DNA of 64,000 bases from Paenibacillus solanacearum (GTDB lineage Bacteria > Bacillota > Bacilli > Paenibacillales > NBRC-103111): the NCBI RefSeq assembly GCF_910593845.1, contig NZ_CAJVAS010000029.1, positions 1-64,000 on the forward strand, given 5' to 3'. Of the stretch, positions 1-8,070 are shown in pieces. Each line of letters opens with the position of its first letter. Positions within the stretch are counted from its first letter, which is position 1. The notes beneath the pieces were generated by a model that saw nothing but the letters and a program-made list of their open reading frames with translations, searched no databases and was not told the origin of the DNA. Position numbers and translations under genes: made by a program.

Positions 1-347
1 TAATGTAAACTTCACGGGCACAGCGTATCCTTCAACTTGCTTGGCTTTTACACATTTCAATGTTTTTCTTTAACTGGCTCGTCAGAAAGACAATGCCAAA
101 AACTGATTTTTCACCACACTTTTAGGGCAATTCATAGTTCGGCTGACCGAATGAATACGGCTCCCTGATTTCAGGGAGCACTTTGTGCAGCTTATCCTCA
201 TCCATCAACGGGCTACCGAGATGCCGAGATCGCGTACCGTCACATAATTTCCCACAATCGTCCGATAATTTGTCCGCATTGTTTTGTTACTTTAATAACG
301 CGGGGATGACGCCTCCCCAGACAACAATTCATTCGTGAAGGAGTGCA
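1..347. other. Non-coding upstream stretch
   Basis: No convincing gene is visible here. A perfect inverted repeat (8-9 bp arms, 160-179, GCTCCCTG...CAGGGAGC) has no T-tract on either side, so it is not a typical terminator; it could be an operator or the end of an upstream transcript. The last 80 bases are AT-rich and hold the presumed promoter of the secreted protein gene. Confidence 0.5.
270..298 (+). promoter_or_regulatory. Candidate sigma-A promoter for the secreted protein gene
   Basis: TTGTCC (270-275) and TAATAA (293-298) are separated by 17 bases and lie about 50 bases before the start codon. Both hexamers are imperfect, so this is a weak call. Confidence 0.3.
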
Positions 348-1010
348 GTGAAAATGAAAAGATTAAAAGTGTTGACCGCTGGGTCGGTATTGTTGACGAT
401 GGTGCTTGGAGCAAGCGGTGCGGCGCTGGCCGAAACGGCCCAGCCCGCCGAAGTCAAGCTGGAAGCTCAAGCTGCGACGACTGCCGTCAAGGCTGCGACC
501 GTGATGGTACGCTCCGCGGGCATGCTGTTCAGTCCTGTGCATGAGCGCAAATATATGCAGCTGCTCGTTCAAGCGTACGCCCCGGAAAGCGCGGCGCAAT
601 GGAGCGCGGCGCTGGAGGAGCGCAAGCAGGTCGAGAGCGAGATGTCGAAAACGCTGGAAAAGCAAGTTATACTGAAGACAGACGCCGCTCCGGTGGAGGC
701 CGTCAAGATCCGGAAGGTGGACGGGACGAAGGAAGAAGCGGGCGCTACCGACAGCATCCGGCTGGAGATCAAGGAAGGCGGCGAGCTGCATATGTCTCCT
801 GCCAAGACAATCGCCGCCGTCGGCACAGTTAAGAAGGAACTTACGGAGAGCATGAAGCTTCAGGACGAGTTCGCCAAGGCGGTGGAATCGGGCGATGCCT
901 CGGCGATACAAGCGCTGCTGCCGAAGCTGCTCGACGATTATACGAAGCAGACAGCCGAAATGAAACAAGCCGCAGAGAAGATGAAGACACAGCAACCGGA
1001 ACAGCAGTAA
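348..1010 (+). CDS. Secreted protein of unknown function
   Basis: Encodes 220 residues with a clear Sec signal peptide (basic MKMKRLK, a hydrophobic stretch and an ALAE cleavage region near residue 29). The mature part is charged, rich in Lys, Glu, Gln and Ala, and probably alpha-helical; no catalytic motif or known domain is recognised. GAAGGAG lies just upstream of a GTG (348) and of an in-frame ATG (354), so either could be the start. It sits directly before a two-component system whose kinase has a large extracellular region. That position suggests an envelope-stress or accessory sensing role, but this is inference only. Confidence 0.6.
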   Translation: MKMKRLKVLTAGSVLLTMVLGASGAALAETAQPAEVKLEAQAATTAVKAATVMVRSAGMLFSPVHERKYMQLLVQAYAPESAAQWSAALEERKQVESEMSKTLEKQVILKTDAAPVEAVKIRKVDGTKEEAGATDSIRLEIKEGGELHMSPAKTIAAVGTVKKELTESMKLQDEFAKAVESGDASAIQALLPKLLDDYTKQTAEMKQAAEKMKTQQPEQQ

Positions 1011-1108
1011 ACTCGGCCCGCATGCTGTACAAGCTGCGGCGCACGGATGCAGGGGCGTTTGCTTTGCGCGGCGCCCTTGTTCCCGAGAGACAACGGAGGG
1101 GAAGAAGG

Positions 1109-1777
1109 ATGTATCGGATATTTCTGGCGGAGGATCAGGCCGATTTGGCCGAGGTGCTCACCGTTTATTTGCATAACGAGGGCTGGCAGGTGCGTTCGTT
1201 CCTGGAAGGCGAGTCGGCGCGCGCAGCGATTGCGGAGCGGCCGGACCTGTGGATCCTCGATATTATGCTGCCGGGCGTCGACGGCTATCAATTAATACGC
1301 GAGATTAAAGCGGATCAGCCCAAGCTGCCGGTCATTTTCATTTCGGCGCGGGATGCGGACATCGACCGGATCGTGGGACTGGAGCTCGGCAGCGACGATT
1401 ATATGGCCAAGCCGTTTCTCCCCCGCGAGCTGGTCATTCGCACGCGCAAGCTGCTGGAGCGAGTGTACGGCGCGGAAACCGAGCCGAGCGCGCATCCGTG
1501 CCGGCCGTATACGCTGGATGAACGGTCGCGGCAGGTCAAGGACGAGAGCGGGCAGCCGATCGAGCTGACAAGCAAGGAGTTCGAGCTGTTGATGTACTTT
1601 ACACTGCGCGCGGGCCAATTGCTGGAGCGCGAGCAGGTGCTCGCGGCGGTATGGGGCAGCGATTATTTCGGATCCGACCGCGTGGTCGACGATCTGGTGC
1701 GGCGGCTGCGCCGCAAGCTGCCGCTGCTGCGGCTGGAGACAGTATACGGATTCGGATACAGGATGGTGAAAGCATGA
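1109..1777 (+). CDS. OmpR-family response regulator
   Basis: A 222-residue DNA-binding response regulator. An N-terminal receiver domain (acidic pair ED near residues 8-9, phospho-acceptor Asp51 in LDIMLPG, conserved Lys in AKPF) is followed by a C-terminal winged-helix domain with the usual ending VYGFGYRMV. The ATG at 1109 is chosen because GGAGGGG stands just upstream and receiver homology begins at MYRIF; the reading frame is open further upstream but lacks homology. It overlaps the kinase gene by four bases (ATGA), so the two are translationally coupled. Cognate target genes cannot be told from the sequence; the secreted-protein gene upstream is an obvious candidate. Confidence 0.9.
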   Translation: MYRIFLAEDQADLAEVLTVYLHNEGWQVRSFLEGESARAAIAERPDLWILDIMLPGVDGYQLIREIKADQPKLPVIFISARDADIDRIVGLELGSDDYMAKPFLPRELVIRTRKLLERVYGAETEPSAHPCRPYTLDERSRQVKDESGQPIELTSKEFELLMYFTLRAGQLLEREQVLAAVWGSDYFGSDRVVDDLVRRLRRKLPLLRLETVYGFGYRMVKA

Positions 1778-3420
1778 AAAATTGGCCCGTCGCCGTAAAA
1801 ATATGGGGAGTATTCGCTTCGATTACGCTGAGCATCTTTATTTTGCTGGCGGTCTTTTTGCCGTGGACGTTGAAAGGGTTCTTTACCGATCAAATTTACG
1901 ATCTGCTGCTCGATTCGCAAGCTTCCGTGCGCTTCGAGGCGCAAACGCTGCCGGGCATTGCCCTTTCAACAACAACGGTGGCGGCGCCTGTTACAGCAAC
2001 AGTGGACATGACCAAGCCGGTTATGATTTTACCAATTACCCCGGTGGAGAAAACGATGGACCCAGCGCAGGAGCCGGCGGCGCAAGGAACAACTGCCGTG
2101 AAGGAAGTGCGTATCGGGAAGCTGGACGAGGTTGTGAGCCTGCAGGAGACGAAGGCCATGTCTCAGGCAATTTCGGCAGATGGACAAACGATCCGTGTGG
2201 GGAAAACGGAAGCGCAGCCGGCGAGGACGTTGACCATCGGGATGGCCAGCGCGCTCCAGCCTCCCGAGGGCCCGGTGGTCCAGCATATGCTCATCATGGG
2301 ATCCGCGGAAATAAGCCGCTCGGAAGCGGCGCTCCCGCAAACGTACGTGGATGCGATCGAGCAGGATGCACATTTGCAGCAAAGCGAAGTGCAGAAATAT
2401 TCACGGAACATCGACAATAAAACGATCTTTTACGTTATCCGCAAGGAGGAGCTGTCCGGAAAACCGGGCTATGTCGTGTCCTACTCCTGGGGCAACTACC
2501 GCAACGATCTCGTGTACACGATGTTCGGGCGGCTGATGCTGCTGATGGTCGCGCTCATCTTGTGCAGCTGGCTGCCGTGCCTGGCGCTGGCCAAATATTT
2601 GACGCGACCGCTCGTACAGATGGAGCGCCATGTCGGGCGCATGTCCGAGCGCGATTGGCACGAGCCGCTGACGACGAAGCGATCGGACGAAATCGGCCGT
2701 CTGGCGCGCGCGATCGAAACGATGCGGCTGCGCCTCGTGCGGCAGGACAAAGCGCAGCAGTTTTTCCTGCAAAACATTTCCCATGAGCTGAAGACGCCGG
2801 TCATGGTCATCCGCAGCTACGCGCAGTCGATTATGGACGGCTTATTTCCGAAAGGCAGCCTGCAGGAGAGCGTCGAGGTCATCATGAAGGAGTCGGACCG
2901 GCTGGAGAAGCGCATTCGCGACCTGCTGTATTTGAATAAATTGAACTATGTTTCATCGCGGGAAAAAAAGCTGCAGCCCTTCGAGCTGAAGCCGGTTATC
3001 GAGGATGTGGTGGAGCGGCTGCGCTACCGGCGGTCCGATATCGATTGGGCGATTGAGGCGGATGACGGTACGACGATGTGCGGCGACCGGGAGCAGTGGG
3101 GCGTCGCGCTGGAGAACTTGCTGGATAACCAGCTGCGCTACGCGAAGGGACGCATAACGATCGAAGCGCAGCTTCCGGCGGAGCAAGCGGGGACAGAAGC
3201 AGGGCAGCCGTCCCTGCCGGCTGTCCGCATCTGGAACGACGGCCCGCCGCTCGACGAACAGGCGGCCGCCGAGCTGTTCGAGCCGTTTCGGACCGGCGCG
3301 AACGGGCAATTCGGGCTTGGGCTGGCCATCGTCAGGCAAATCGCCGAGTATCACCGGATGACGGCCCGGGCGGTCAACGAGCGCGGCGGCGCCGCATTTT
3401 ATCTGGAACCTTCAGGTTAA
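1774..3420 (+). CDS. Membrane sensor histidine kinase (HisKA type)
   Basis: 548 residues. A first membrane helix (about residues 7-32) is followed by roughly 210 extracellular residues, a second helix (about 248-270), a HAMP linker, a dimerisation/phosphoacceptor domain (ISHELKTP, His337) and an ATPase domain with an N-box (NLLDNQLRYAKG) and a G-box (FGLGLAIV). It should phosphorylate the response regulator encoded immediately upstream, whose stop codon overlaps this start. The extracellular part is Thr/Val/Pro/Ala-rich and of no recognised sensor family, so the signal is unknown. A hairpin with a T-rich tail follows the gene. Confidence 0.9.
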   Translation: MKNWPVAVKIWGVFASITLSIFILLAVFLPWTLKGFFTDQIYDLLLDSQASVRFEAQTLPGIALSTTTVAAPVTATVDMTKPVMILPITPVEKTMDPAQEPAAQGTTAVKEVRIGKLDEVVSLQETKAMSQAISADGQTIRVGKTEAQPARTLTIGMASALQPPEGPVVQHMLIMGSAEISRSEAALPQTYVDAIEQDAHLQQSEVQKYSRNIDNKTIFYVIRKEELSGKPGYVVSYSWGNYRNDLVYTMFGRLMLLMVALILCSWLPCLALAKYLTRPLVQMERHVGRMSERDWHEPLTTKRSDEIGRLARAIETMRLRLVRQDKAQQFFLQNISHELKTPVMVIRSYAQSIMDGLFPKGSLQESVEVIMKESDRLEKRIRDLLYLNKLNYVSSREKKLQPFELKPVIEDVVERLRYRRSDIDWAIEADDGTTMCGDREQWGVALENLLDNQLRYAKGRITIEAQLPAEQAGTEAGQPSLPAVRIWNDGPPLDEQAAAELFEPFRTGANGQFGLGLAIVRQIAEYHRMTARAVNERGGAAFYLEPSG

Positions 3421-3435
3421 ACGGCAAAGTGGATG

Positions 3436-3477
3436 AAAGGGCTGCGGCACCGGCTGCGGCTCTTTTCAATTTTGTTG
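3436..3477 (+). terminator. Rho-independent terminator after the kinase gene
   Basis: A 12-bp stem with several G-T pairs (3436-3447 with 3454-3465) has a CACCGG loop and is followed by a T-rich tail. Confidence 0.65.
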
Positions 3478-3497
3478 AAGAAAATGCGCGCGGTTGG

Positions 3498-3527
3498 TGT
3501 TATACTATTACCCGTTGACGGGTAATA
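3498..3527 (+). promoter_or_regulatory. Extended -10 promoter with an abutting palindrome, upstream of mscL
   Basis: TGT-TATACT (3498-3506) is an extended -10 element. From its last base runs a perfect 10-bp inverted repeat (3506-3515 and 3518-3527; core ATTACCCGT-TG-ACGGGTAAT) covering the expected transcription start. This is a typical position for a repressor operator. The factor is unknown. Confidence 0.5.
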
Positions 3528-3661
3528 AGACGAGTCGTGCTGTGCATCGTCTGTCCCGTCGCTTCGCTTGCGCTCATGACAGCGGTATTCCCGTTCGCTT
3601 TTATACGGCTTGTAGGCGAAGGGCGGCATTTTTTCAATCGTTAAGGAGGTTTTATTGGAAG

Positions 3662-4048
3662 ATGTGGAAAGATTTTAGAGCATTCGCACTGAAGGGCAAT
3701 GTGCTTGATTTGGCCATCGGGGTCATTATCGGAGCCGCTTTCGGCAAAATCGTATCCTCGCTCGTCAACGACGTCCTGATGCCGATGCTCGGCCTGCTGG
3801 TCGGCGGTCTCAACTTGACGGGACTCCAGTTTACGTTCGGCGGCGCGGTGCTGAAGTATGGCGCGTTTTTGCAGACCGTGCTCGACTTCTTCATCGTCGC
3901 GTTCTCGATTTTCCTGTTCATCAAAGCGCTGCACAAATTTAAACGAAAAGAAGAGGACAAGCCTGCGGCGCCGCCGAAGCCATCCAAAGAAGAAGAGCTG
4001 CTCGCGGAAATTCGCGATTTGCTCAAGCAGCAGCAACAGTCGCGGTAA
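3662..4048 (+). CDS. mscL: Large-conductance mechanosensitive channel MscL
   Basis: A 128-residue homologue of the MscL channel, which opens on membrane tension to release solutes after osmotic downshock. The first helix and pore region ([20 protein letters not shown]), the second helix (about 68-92) and a charged Lys/Glu/Gln-rich C-terminal helix are all present, at the family's usual length of about 130-150. The start is the ATG at 3662, where MscL homology begins; AAGGAGG (3643-3649) is 12 bases away, slightly long. The gene has its own promoter and terminator and a leader of about 150 bases. Confidence 0.93.
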   Translation: MWKDFRAFALKGNVLDLAIGVIIGAAFGKIVSSLVNDVLMPMLGLLVGGLNLTGLQFTFGGAVLKYGAFLQTVLDFFIVAFSIFLFIKALHKFKRKEEDKPAAPPKPSKEEELLAEIRDLLKQQQQSR

Positions 4049-4081
4049 GAGAACGAGTTTCTCTTCCGCCTCCTTTTTTTG
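4042..4081 (+). terminator. Terminator of mscL
   Basis: The stem GCGG-AAGAGAA / TTCTCTT-CCGC with one bulged T overlaps the mscL stop codon. It is followed by CTCC and seven T's. Confidence 0.8.
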
Positions 4082-4172
4082 CCATGATGTTTCACGGCGA
4101 TGACAGCCGGGCAGCGTAAGCGGTCTCCTTGAGGCTGGCCGGTTTAGGCTGAAGGAATCCGCATTTCCGTTA

Positions 4173-4181
4173 TGTTATAAT
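4173..4181 (+). promoter_or_regulatory. Extended -10 promoter for the M24 peptidase gene
   Basis: TGT-TATAAT (4173-4181) is a perfect -10 hexamer with the TG extension, 30 bases before the start codon. No good -35 is seen, as is usual for extended -10 promoters. Confidence 0.55.
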
Positions 4182-4210
4182 GATGTCAAACGATGCAAGG
4201 GACATAACGG

Positions 4211-5323
4211 ATGAAAGGCGGGTTGCCTGCGATGAACGAACGAATGAAACGATTGTATTCCCTGTTGGAGACGGAAGCTTTGGATGCCGTGTTCGTCACG
4301 CTGCCCAAGCTTATTTATTATTTCACCGGCTTTTACACGGAACCGCATGAGCGGTTCATGGCGCTCGTATGCCCGCGCGGCGAAGAGCCGCTGCTTGTCG
4401 TGCCGCTGCTCGACTATGAGAAGGCAGCGCAAAGCGCGAGTGTAGACCGCATCGCTGCGCTGGATGACACGGACGATCCGTTCGCGGTGCTGCAGCGCCA
4501 TCTGAAGGGCGGCATGAAGCGGATCGGCATTCAGGAGGATCATTTGAGCGTGAAGCGGTATGTCGGCCTCATGGAAGCGACCGGGGCGGAGCAGGCAGTG
4601 CACATCGAGCGCGAGCTGGCGCAAATTCGCGTCGTGAAAAGCGACGAAGAGGTGGCCTCCATCCAGCGTGCCATTCGCTGCATCGAAGACGTTCTGCATC
4701 AGACGCTGCCGCTTGTAAAGCCTGGGGTGACGGAGCTGGAGCTTGTGGCGGAAATGGAGTACCGGATGAAGAAGCTCGGCGCGGACGGCCCCTCGTTCGA
4801 TACGATGGTGCTATCGGGCGCCAAGACCGGTCTGCCGCACGGCGTGCCGGGGAAGGAGCCGGTTCGGGAGGGCGAGCTGCTGCTGTTCGACGCAGGCGTA
4901 TTCGTAGACGGCTACGCCTCGGACCTGACTCGAACGTTCGCCGTCGGCGATGTCGGTGACAAATGCCGGGACATCTACGACGCCGTGCTGCAGGCGAACG
5001 AGAAGATGATTCAGGCGGTTCGTCCGGGAGCCTCCTTCGCCAGCCTCGATCTTGCGGCGCGAAGCTGCATTGAAGGTAGAGGCTACGGCGAATACTTCAT
5101 TACCCGGGCAGGCCACGGATTCGGCCTCGAAATTCACGAATACCCGTCTATCCATGCGCATAATGCCGATCTTCTGCGCGAAGGGATGGTCTTTACAGCG
5201 GAACCGGGCATCTACATCCCGGGTGTGGGCGGCGTTCGGATTGAAGACAACGTCCTGGTCACGAAGGAAGGCGCGCTTGTGCTGACCTCGTTTCCGAAGG
5301 AGCTGACCGTCATCGGCGTGTAG
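4211..5323 (+). CDS. Xaa-Pro dipeptidase/aminopeptidase (M24 family)
   Basis: A 370-residue metallopeptidase of the creatinase/prolidase fold, expected to cleave Xaa-Pro bonds in the cytoplasm. The N-terminal creatinase-like domain (about 1-130) is followed by the pita-bread catalytic domain. Metal ligands are visible as the two Asp of FDAG...DLTRTF, the His of AGHGFG and the Glu residues of FTAEPG and GVRIEDN. The start is either 4211 or the ATG at 4232; each has a moderate Shine-Dalgarno. It is monocistronic, with an extended -10 upstream and a large shared hairpin downstream. Confidence 0.9.
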   Translation: MKGGLPAMNERMKRLYSLLETEALDAVFVTLPKLIYYFTGFYTEPHERFMALVCPRGEEPLLVVPLLDYEKAAQSASVDRIAALDDTDDPFAVLQRHLKGGMKRIGIQEDHLSVKRYVGLMEATGAEQAVHIERELAQIRVVKSDEEVASIQRAIRCIEDVLHQTLPLVKPGVTELELVAEMEYRMKKLGADGPSFDTMVLSGAKTGLPHGVPGKEPVREGELLLFDAGVFVDGYASDLTRTFAVGDVGDKCRDIYDAVLQANEKMIQAVRPGASFASLDLAARSCIEGRGYGEYFITRAGHGFGLEIHEYPSIHAHNADLLREGMVFTAEPGIYIPGVGGVRIEDNVLVTKEGALVLTSFPKELTVIGV

Positions 5324-5530
5324 ACGCCGGACGGCTTATGGCGGGATGCCGGCGGAAGGCTGGAACGGACGATGAACAAGACCGGCGGGATGCCGGCCAT
5401 CGTGCCCGAGCGGCGGTGCGAAGGAACGCTGCGTGCCGTCTGGCACGGCTGCCGGTGCAAGCGCATGGCGGCTTCGAGCTGGCGCCGGGCGGAGTCAGCT
5501 TCGGCGGCTTCCGCAGCAGCATCTATTATA
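5324..5530. other. Intergenic stretch between convergent genes
   Basis: Short open frames exist on the plus strand (for example 5338-5547), but none has a Shine-Dalgarno or recognisable homology. I see no supported gene here. Confidence 0.4.
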
Positions 5531-5594
5531 GAAGAAGCGCATGCTGAGTCCAGGGATCGGTACGATCCGAGAGGACGCAGCATACGCTTCTTTT
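5531..5594. terminator. Long bidirectional terminator hairpin
   Basis: Left arm 5531-5551 and right arm 5573-5593 are inverted copies with two mismatches in about 19 bases. The centre (GGATCG-GTA-CGATCC) folds further. CTTCTTTT follows on the plus side, and a shorter T-rich run follows on the minus side. It separates the convergent peptidase and khtT transcripts. Confidence 0.75.
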
Positions 5595-5601
5595 CGCCGC
5601 T

Positions 5602-6090
5602 TTAGCCTTTGTGCAGCAGCTCTTTCAACTGTTTGATCTGTTTTCTTTCCCCTGCGATAACCAAGGTCATGTCCGCGGCCAGCCTGTCGTCCGGGCCGGG
5701 ATTGATTTTCTGTCGATGCTTCTGGACAAGGGCCAGGATGGTGGCGCCGGTTTTCGGCCGCACCTCCAGCTCCGCGATCGATTTGCCGACGCAATGAAAG
5801 TGCGGCTCCACTTTGCACCATTCGATAATCAATTCATCCAGCGCCACGTCGATCGTCTCCAGCGCCTTCGGCTTGTAGGTCATGCCGCCGATGATCGCCG
5901 CAGTCTGCCGCGCCTCCTCGTCATCGAGCGTAATGCTGGAGACCGTCTCGTCCGGATCGTCCTCCGCGAAATGGTACAAATCTCTTCTGCCGTCGTCATG
6001 AATGACAATGACCAGCTTATCGCCGGATCTCGTGTCGATTTGATATTTTTTTCCGATCCCCGGCAGGTCGGATTCCCGAATCGTACTCAT
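5602..6090 (-). CDS. khtT: KhtT-like regulatory subunit of a K+/H+ antiporter (TrkA-C domain)
   Basis: 162 residues, matching Bacillus subtilis KhtT in length and layout. An N-terminal KhtT-type domain (MSTIRESDLPGIGKKYQI...) precedes a C-terminal RCK_C/TrkA-C domain (about 75-160). In B. subtilis KhtT binds the cytoplasmic side of KhtU, controls K+ efflux and is itself a c-di-AMP receptor; the same role is inferred here. Its start overlaps the end of khtU by four bases. Here khtU comes first, whereas B. subtilis has khtS-khtT-khtU, and no khtS-like gene is seen. Confidence 0.88.
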   Translation of the reverse strand: MSTIRESDLPGIGKKYQIDTRSGDKLVIVIHDDGRRDLYHFAEDDPDETVSSITLDDEEARQTAAIIGGMTYKPKALETIDVALDELIIEWCKVEPHFHCVGKSIAELEVRPKTGATILALVQKHRQKINPGPDDRLAADMTLVIAGERKQIKQLKELLHKG

Positions 6091-7328
6091 CCTTTAACAT
6101 CCTCCGTTGCTCTTTCGTTATTTTTAAGCCTTTCCTTCGGTTCGCTCCATTTGAATATGAGATTTAATCCGTTATATATCAATCTGGACTCTTTCGCGAG
6201 CAATGGCCCTATAATAGCTAATACTAACACATACAGAGCGGAAAAGGGTTTCAATTTCGGCAAAAGTCCAGCGGCGATGCCCAGATTCGCGACAATAATG
6301 CTGAATTCTCCCCGCGCCATGACGGTGAGGCCGATATTCAGCGAAGCTTTATGCGACAGTCCGGCTTTGCGTCCTGCAATCATGCCGGATATGACATTGG
6401 CGGCGATCGTCAGCACGACGGCTCCAAGCGCAACCCAGGCGGCGTTGCCGAGCGTGAGCGGATCGATGCCGAGGCCGAAGCTGAAGAAGAACACGGCGCC
6501 GAAAAAATCGCGGAACGGGATGACGAGATGCTCGATCCGTTTGCTGTGCTCCGTTTCCGATAAAGCGAGGCCGAACAGGAGCGCGCCGATCGCTTCCGCC
6601 ACATGCAGCTTTTCCGAGAAGCCCGCGATAAAAAATAATGCGGAAAAGACGACGATAATGAAAATTTCATGCGAAGCGATATTCAATAGCTTGTTAAGGA
6701 CCGGGGGTCCTTTGCGCGCAATAACGAAAAACAGCAGCATATACCCGATTGAGATGGCCACGGATAACAGAACGCCCCCGACGGAAGTCGCTCCGCCCAG
6801 AAGCAGTCCCGACATGACGGAGAGAAACACGGCCAGAAAAATGTCGTCGAACAAGATCATGCCGAGAATCAGCTCGGTTTCCGAGTTGCCGGTTCGCCTT
6901 AGCTCCACGAGCGTTTTGGCCACGATGGCCGTCGAGGATACCGAGAGCATGCCGGCGATGATCAGCGTTTCATAGATCGGAAAATTAGCGATGAGACCGT
7001 AGGCGAAGCCGATGGTGAAGTTCATAATGACGTAGACGGATCCGCCGAAGACGATGTTGCGGCCGGACTGGATCAGCTTTGAAACCGAAAATTCCAACCC
7101 AAGGTAGAAAAGTAAAAATAGAACCCCGATTCTTCCGAGAAATCCGATAATCTCCTGACTCTCAATAAAGGTGAAGTCAAATATGCCGATGGTCGGTGCG
7201 TGCGGGCCGACCAGCATTCCGAGAATGATTAAAAACGGAATGATGGAGAGCTTTAATTTTCCTGCCAGCACCGAAACGATCGCAATCAGGAGCAATGCGG
7301 TTCCCACTTCAAAAATCATATGATCCAT
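6087..7328 (-). CDS. khtU: KhtU-like K+(Na+)/H+ antiporter (CPA2 family)
   Basis: 413 residues with about 12 hydrophobic segments throughout, belonging to the monovalent cation:proton antiporter-2 family. It opens with MIFEVGTALLLIAIVSVLAG and carries typical CPA2 segments such as SSTAIVAKTL and FSFGLGIDPLTL. It should exchange K+ for H+ across the cytoplasmic membrane and be gated by the KhtT-like partner encoded immediately downstream. The ATG at 7328 is preceded by a GGGGGG-rich Shine-Dalgarno. A well-formed promoter with a palindrome in its spacer lies 43-71 bases upstream. Confidence 0.9.
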   Translation of the reverse strand: MDHMIFEVGTALLLIAIVSVLAGKLKLSIIPFLIILGMLVGPHAPTIGIFDFTFIESQEIIGFLGRIGVLFLLFYLGLEFSVSKLIQSGRNIVFGGSVYVIMNFTIGFAYGLIANFPIYETLIIAGMLSVSSTAIVAKTLVELRRTGNSETELILGMILFDDIFLAVFLSVMSGLLLGGATSVGGVLLSVAISIGYMLLFFVIARKGPPVLNKLLNIASHEIFIIVVFSALFFIAGFSEKLHVAEAIGALLFGLALSETEHSKRIEHLVIPFRDFFGAVFFFSFGLGIDPLTLGNAAWVALGAVVLTIAANVISGMIAGRKAGLSHKASLNIGLTVMARGEFSIIVANLGIAAGLLPKLKPFSALYVLVLAIIGPLLAKESRLIYNGLNLIFKWSEPKERLKNNERATEDVKG

Positions 7329-7370
7329 ACAATGTCTATCCCCCCTCGTCTAAATTGGAAATACCCCTTA

Positions 7371-7399
7371 AGTATACATGATTATGTATAAGTAACCAA
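7371..7399 (-). promoter_or_regulatory. khtU promoter with palindrome in the spacer
   Basis: On the minus strand, TTGGTT (7399-7394) and TATACT (7376-7371) are separated by exactly 17 bases. Between and overlapping them lies the inverted repeat TATACAT-GATT-ATGTATA (7373-7390), an operator-like site that would block RNA polymerase when bound. Confidence 0.65.
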
Positions 7400-7670
7400 C
7401 CTGGGCGCTACAATGTCCAATGATTTCCGTCTGTTCGAATCCGCTCGTTTTTGGCGAAAAATCCTTTTTTTCGGACAAGACTCGCTTTCATTAGATCGGA
7501 GTAGTTCATGTGCCGTGTAAGATAGAAGCTCTGCAGAAAATAATAAAAATACAAAAAAATGTATTGGAAATGCAGTATCATTGAAAAGGCTTCGCTCAAA
7601 AACTTTTCTTATAGACTAGCGGAACATGTCGTGATAAGATGAATGCAGTCATTTTCATAGCATTACCAAA
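7400..7670. other. Intergenic region between khtU and the cobalamin riboswitch
   Basis: An AT-rich divergent region with no supported gene. It must carry the promoter of the riboswitch transcript; an extended -10-like TGA-TAAGAT (7632-7640) about 30 bases before the aptamer is the best candidate. Confidence 0.4.
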
Positions 7671-7835
7671 TCGGACAGGCGACGGGTTGAACATCCGTCA
7701 TAATAGGGAAACCGGTGAGAATCCGGTACGGTCGCGCCACTGTAAGCGAGGAGCCTCCGCATGAGCCACTGTTTCGCAAGAAACGGGAAGGCAGCGGAAG
7801 GCGTCGATGCGCAAGTCAGGAGACCTGCCCGTTCG
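7671..7835 (+). ncRNA. Cobalamin (AdoCbl) riboswitch aptamer
   Basis: All hallmark segments of the cobalamin riboswitch are readable: GGGAAACCGGTGAGAATCC, then CGGTCGCGCCACTGTAAGC, and the B12-box-containing 3' part GCAAGTCAGGAGACCTGCC. The 5' end (TCGGACAGGC) can pair with the 3' end (CCTGCCCGTTCG) as P1. It lies in the leader of the surface protein/ECF operon, so the operon should be switched off when intracellular adenosylcobalamin is plentiful. Confidence 0.95.
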
Positions 7836-7969
7836 AGAACACCCCGGGAACCTACGCGATATAGGGAGGTGTGAGAACGTCGGCTGTCATGGCCGTGCCT
7901 TGGCGTCAGAATGCGTTATTGCGCCGACGGCTTCGGTTTTTCGTTTCGGCATCCTATCCATACGATCGC

Positions 7970-8000
7970 AGGCATCTTCCAATTCGGGGGATGCCTTTTT
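7970..8000 (+). terminator. Riboswitch expression-platform terminator
   Basis: AGGCATCTTCC (7970-7980) pairs with GGGGGATGCCT (7986-7996) around an AATTC loop. A run of T's (7996-8000) follows. It lies about 135 bases after the aptamer and 70 bases before the first start codon, fitting transcription attenuation by the riboswitch. Confidence 0.75.
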
Positions 8001-8070
8001 GGCGCGCCCTGCTCGGCGCGAATCTATGAAAATGATCATATCAGAGACAAGAGAGGGAGAAGCGAGAAAC

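Noticed and set aside
426-445. A 20-base sequence (CTGGCCGAAACGGCCCAGCC) repeated at 12670-12689
   Set aside because: Both copies encode LAETAQP in Ala-rich export or linker regions. The match is probably a codon-usage coincidence rather than a mobile or regulatory repeat, though a genome-wide count would settle it.
5611-6975. A 454-codon plus-strand open frame across khtT and khtU
   Set aside because: It is a shadow of two clearly recognisable minus-strand genes with their own promoter and Shine-Dalgarno.
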